64,000 nucleotides of DNA from Jilunia laotingensis. GTDB taxonomy: Bacteria; Bacteroidota; Bacteroidia; Bacteroidales; Bacteroidaceae. Positions 63,279 through 64,000 of this stretch are shown here, in pieces (position 1 is the stretch's first letter; each line of letters opens with the position of its first letter). The DNA is taken from the NCBI RefSeq assembly GCF_014385165.1, contig NZ_JACRTF010000001.1:3906001-3970000 (forward strand), written 5' to 3'. The position numbers and the translations under genes were made by a program. A model generated the notes under the pieces. That model was not told the DNA's origin, did not search any database, and worked only from the letters and a program-made list of their open reading frames with translations.

Positions 63279-63450
63279 TCAGAAAAGGGTGTTCCCTCGG
63301 GGCTTTGAAATCCGTACATACTCTTGAATTTCAATCATTTGCGAACGCTTTATATAGAATACGACAAGCTTTGCGTCCCTCTTGCCAACTGATTTGTTGT
63401 AGCTGTTCATTACCTAATGGTAAAAAGCTGGAAACGAACGAGAAATAAGA
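63279..63450 (-). promoter_or_regulatory. upxY leader (5' untranslated region)
   Basis: This 172-bp region between the left inverted repeat and upxY has no promoter of its own. By analogy with other Bacteroides capsule loci it is the transcribed leader on which UpxY loads. A near-copy of the repeat core (TCGTTCGTTTCC on the minus strand) lies at 63434-63445. Confidence 0.6.
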
Positions 63451-63692
63451 AAAAGTGTTTCAATAGACGTTCGTTTAATGGAACGCTTTTTTTACAACGA
63501 TTTTTCGATACAATATTCATAAAAGCAGACAGATAAATCCTCAATTTTATTTTTCATGTAGACACCTAAAAAACAGGTGTTTAACCACGGATAAACAAAC
63601 ATTAAAATATTTTTTTTATTAAACATTTTGCTATTATGAAAATACCCCATATCTTTGCGTTCCATTAAACGAACGTCTATTGAAACACTTTT
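63451..63692. promoter_or_regulatory. Invertible capsule promoter segment, OFF orientation
   Basis: Perfect 36-bp inverted repeats lie at 63451-63486 and 63657-63692 around 170 bp. Each contains AGACGTTCGT, fitting the core ARACGTWCGT I recall for Mpi-catalysed inversion. The single good promoter inside points right, away from upxY; no TAnnTTTG is present on the minus strand of the segment. The upxY operon is therefore OFF in this assembly. Inversion would turn it ON. Confidence 0.95.
63627..63657 (+). promoter_or_regulatory. Promoter within the invertible segment
   Basis: TTTG at 63627-63630 and TATCTTTG at 63650-63657 are separated by exactly 19 bp, a complete Bacteroides -33/-7 promoter. 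In this orientation it reads rightward through the repeat toward 63871. Confidence 0.92.
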
Positions 63693-63870
63693 CTCCAATC
63701 GCATTATCATGCAGTGTGTCAATTAATTATTATCTAAAACATCCATATTTACAGATATAATTTTACCATTCTCTTTCCGATACTGAAATAAATTCGGCAC
63801 CTTTGTCTTTTTCGTACAATTTAACATTGAGTTTATCAACCGCTATTTCATAGCATAAAAAAGAATACAA

Positions 63871-64000
63871 ATGACGACAAGGGATGTATCAAAAAAAAGA
63901 GAAGTAAAAAAGTTTTAACTGCTAAGAAACAATCTGTTAACGGAAACAAAGCCCCCAGCCGGAAAGATGGTATCCAAGGAATTCTTTTTAACCATGAGGA
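63871..64000 (+). pseudogene. Possible frameshifted ORF at the right edge
   Basis: ATG at 63871 opens a frame of 15 codons (MTTRDVSKKREVKKF) and stops at a TAA. One extra A in the run of six A at 63906-63911 would join it to a frame that stays open to the window edge and reads VLTAKKQSVNGNKAPSRKDG and on. Runs of eight and six A lie at 63891 and 63906. It could be a frameshift, a phase-variable tract, or a chance frame; another ATG lies at 63993. I do not recognise the product. Confidence 0.3.

Noticed and set aside
63492..63722. 76-codon open frame on the minus strand across the invertible promoter
   Set aside because: It spans the right inverted repeat and the promoter, has no family signal, and would be cut by each inversion.

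Overview
The window is a chromosomal segment of a Bacteroides, most likely B. fragilis or a close relative. The evidence is AT-rich DNA, Bacteroidales-type promoters (TAnnTTTG at -7, with a -33 TTTG box in the clearest case), many lipoproteins and outer-membrane barrels, and above all a capsule locus that starts with UpxY and UpxZ genes behind an invertible promoter. The inverted repeats contain AGACGTTCGT, which fits the core I recall for the B. fragilis Mpi invertase. No rRNA, tRNA or CRISPR array was recognised.

Positions 1-37,000 are mainly core genome. They hold the 5' part of a TPR lipoprotein; prs with an insertion sequence (1530-3209) inserted at the foot of its terminator; a MORN-repeat protein; a leftward cluster of PBP1A, folK, kdsB and an M16-like protein; pyrBI, a flavin reductase-like gene and a barrel protein; glyA; fhs; a TonB-type barrel divergent from a two-component system; an RmlD-like reductase and an MFS transporter; a BtuFCD/FecBCD-type importer divergent from a precorrin-2 methyltransferase-like gene; a heavy-metal RND efflux operon led by a small His-rich protein; a twin-CDGSH protein; and a PAS histidine kinase.

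Positions 37,470-63,692 are one leftward capsular polysaccharide locus. In transcription order it runs: invertible promoter, upxY, upxZ, UDP-sugar dehydrogenase, Wzx flippase, FrhB-type iron-sulfur protein, pyruvyltransferase, a decayed IS66 element, a GH43-like protein, a glycosyltransferase, an ATP-grasp protein, a CapA-like protein, a Wzy polymerase, a TupA-like ATP-grasp protein, a glycosyltransferase, a broken acyltransferase, a glycosyltransferase, and then a compact module. That module is initiating sugar transferase, PglD-like acyltransferase, malonyl-ACP transacylase, acyl carrier protein, ketoacyl-ACP synthase III, ketoacyl reductase, metallo-beta-lactamase-fold hydrolase and DegT aminotransferase. 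I infer that it builds a short 3-hydroxyacyl chain, plausibly 3-hydroxybutyryl, on its own carrier protein and attaches it to a capsular amino sugar.

As sequenced the locus looks silent and partly broken. The invertible promoter faces away from upxY (OFF). An IS5-family element splits the ketoacyl synthase, and its TCTTAA target duplication is visible on both sides; removing the element restores a 354-residue gene. The acyltransferase carries two in-frame stops and three frame changes. An IS66 relic lies in the middle. The OFF-facing promoter points to the right edge, where a reading frame appears split by one base next to poly-A tracts.
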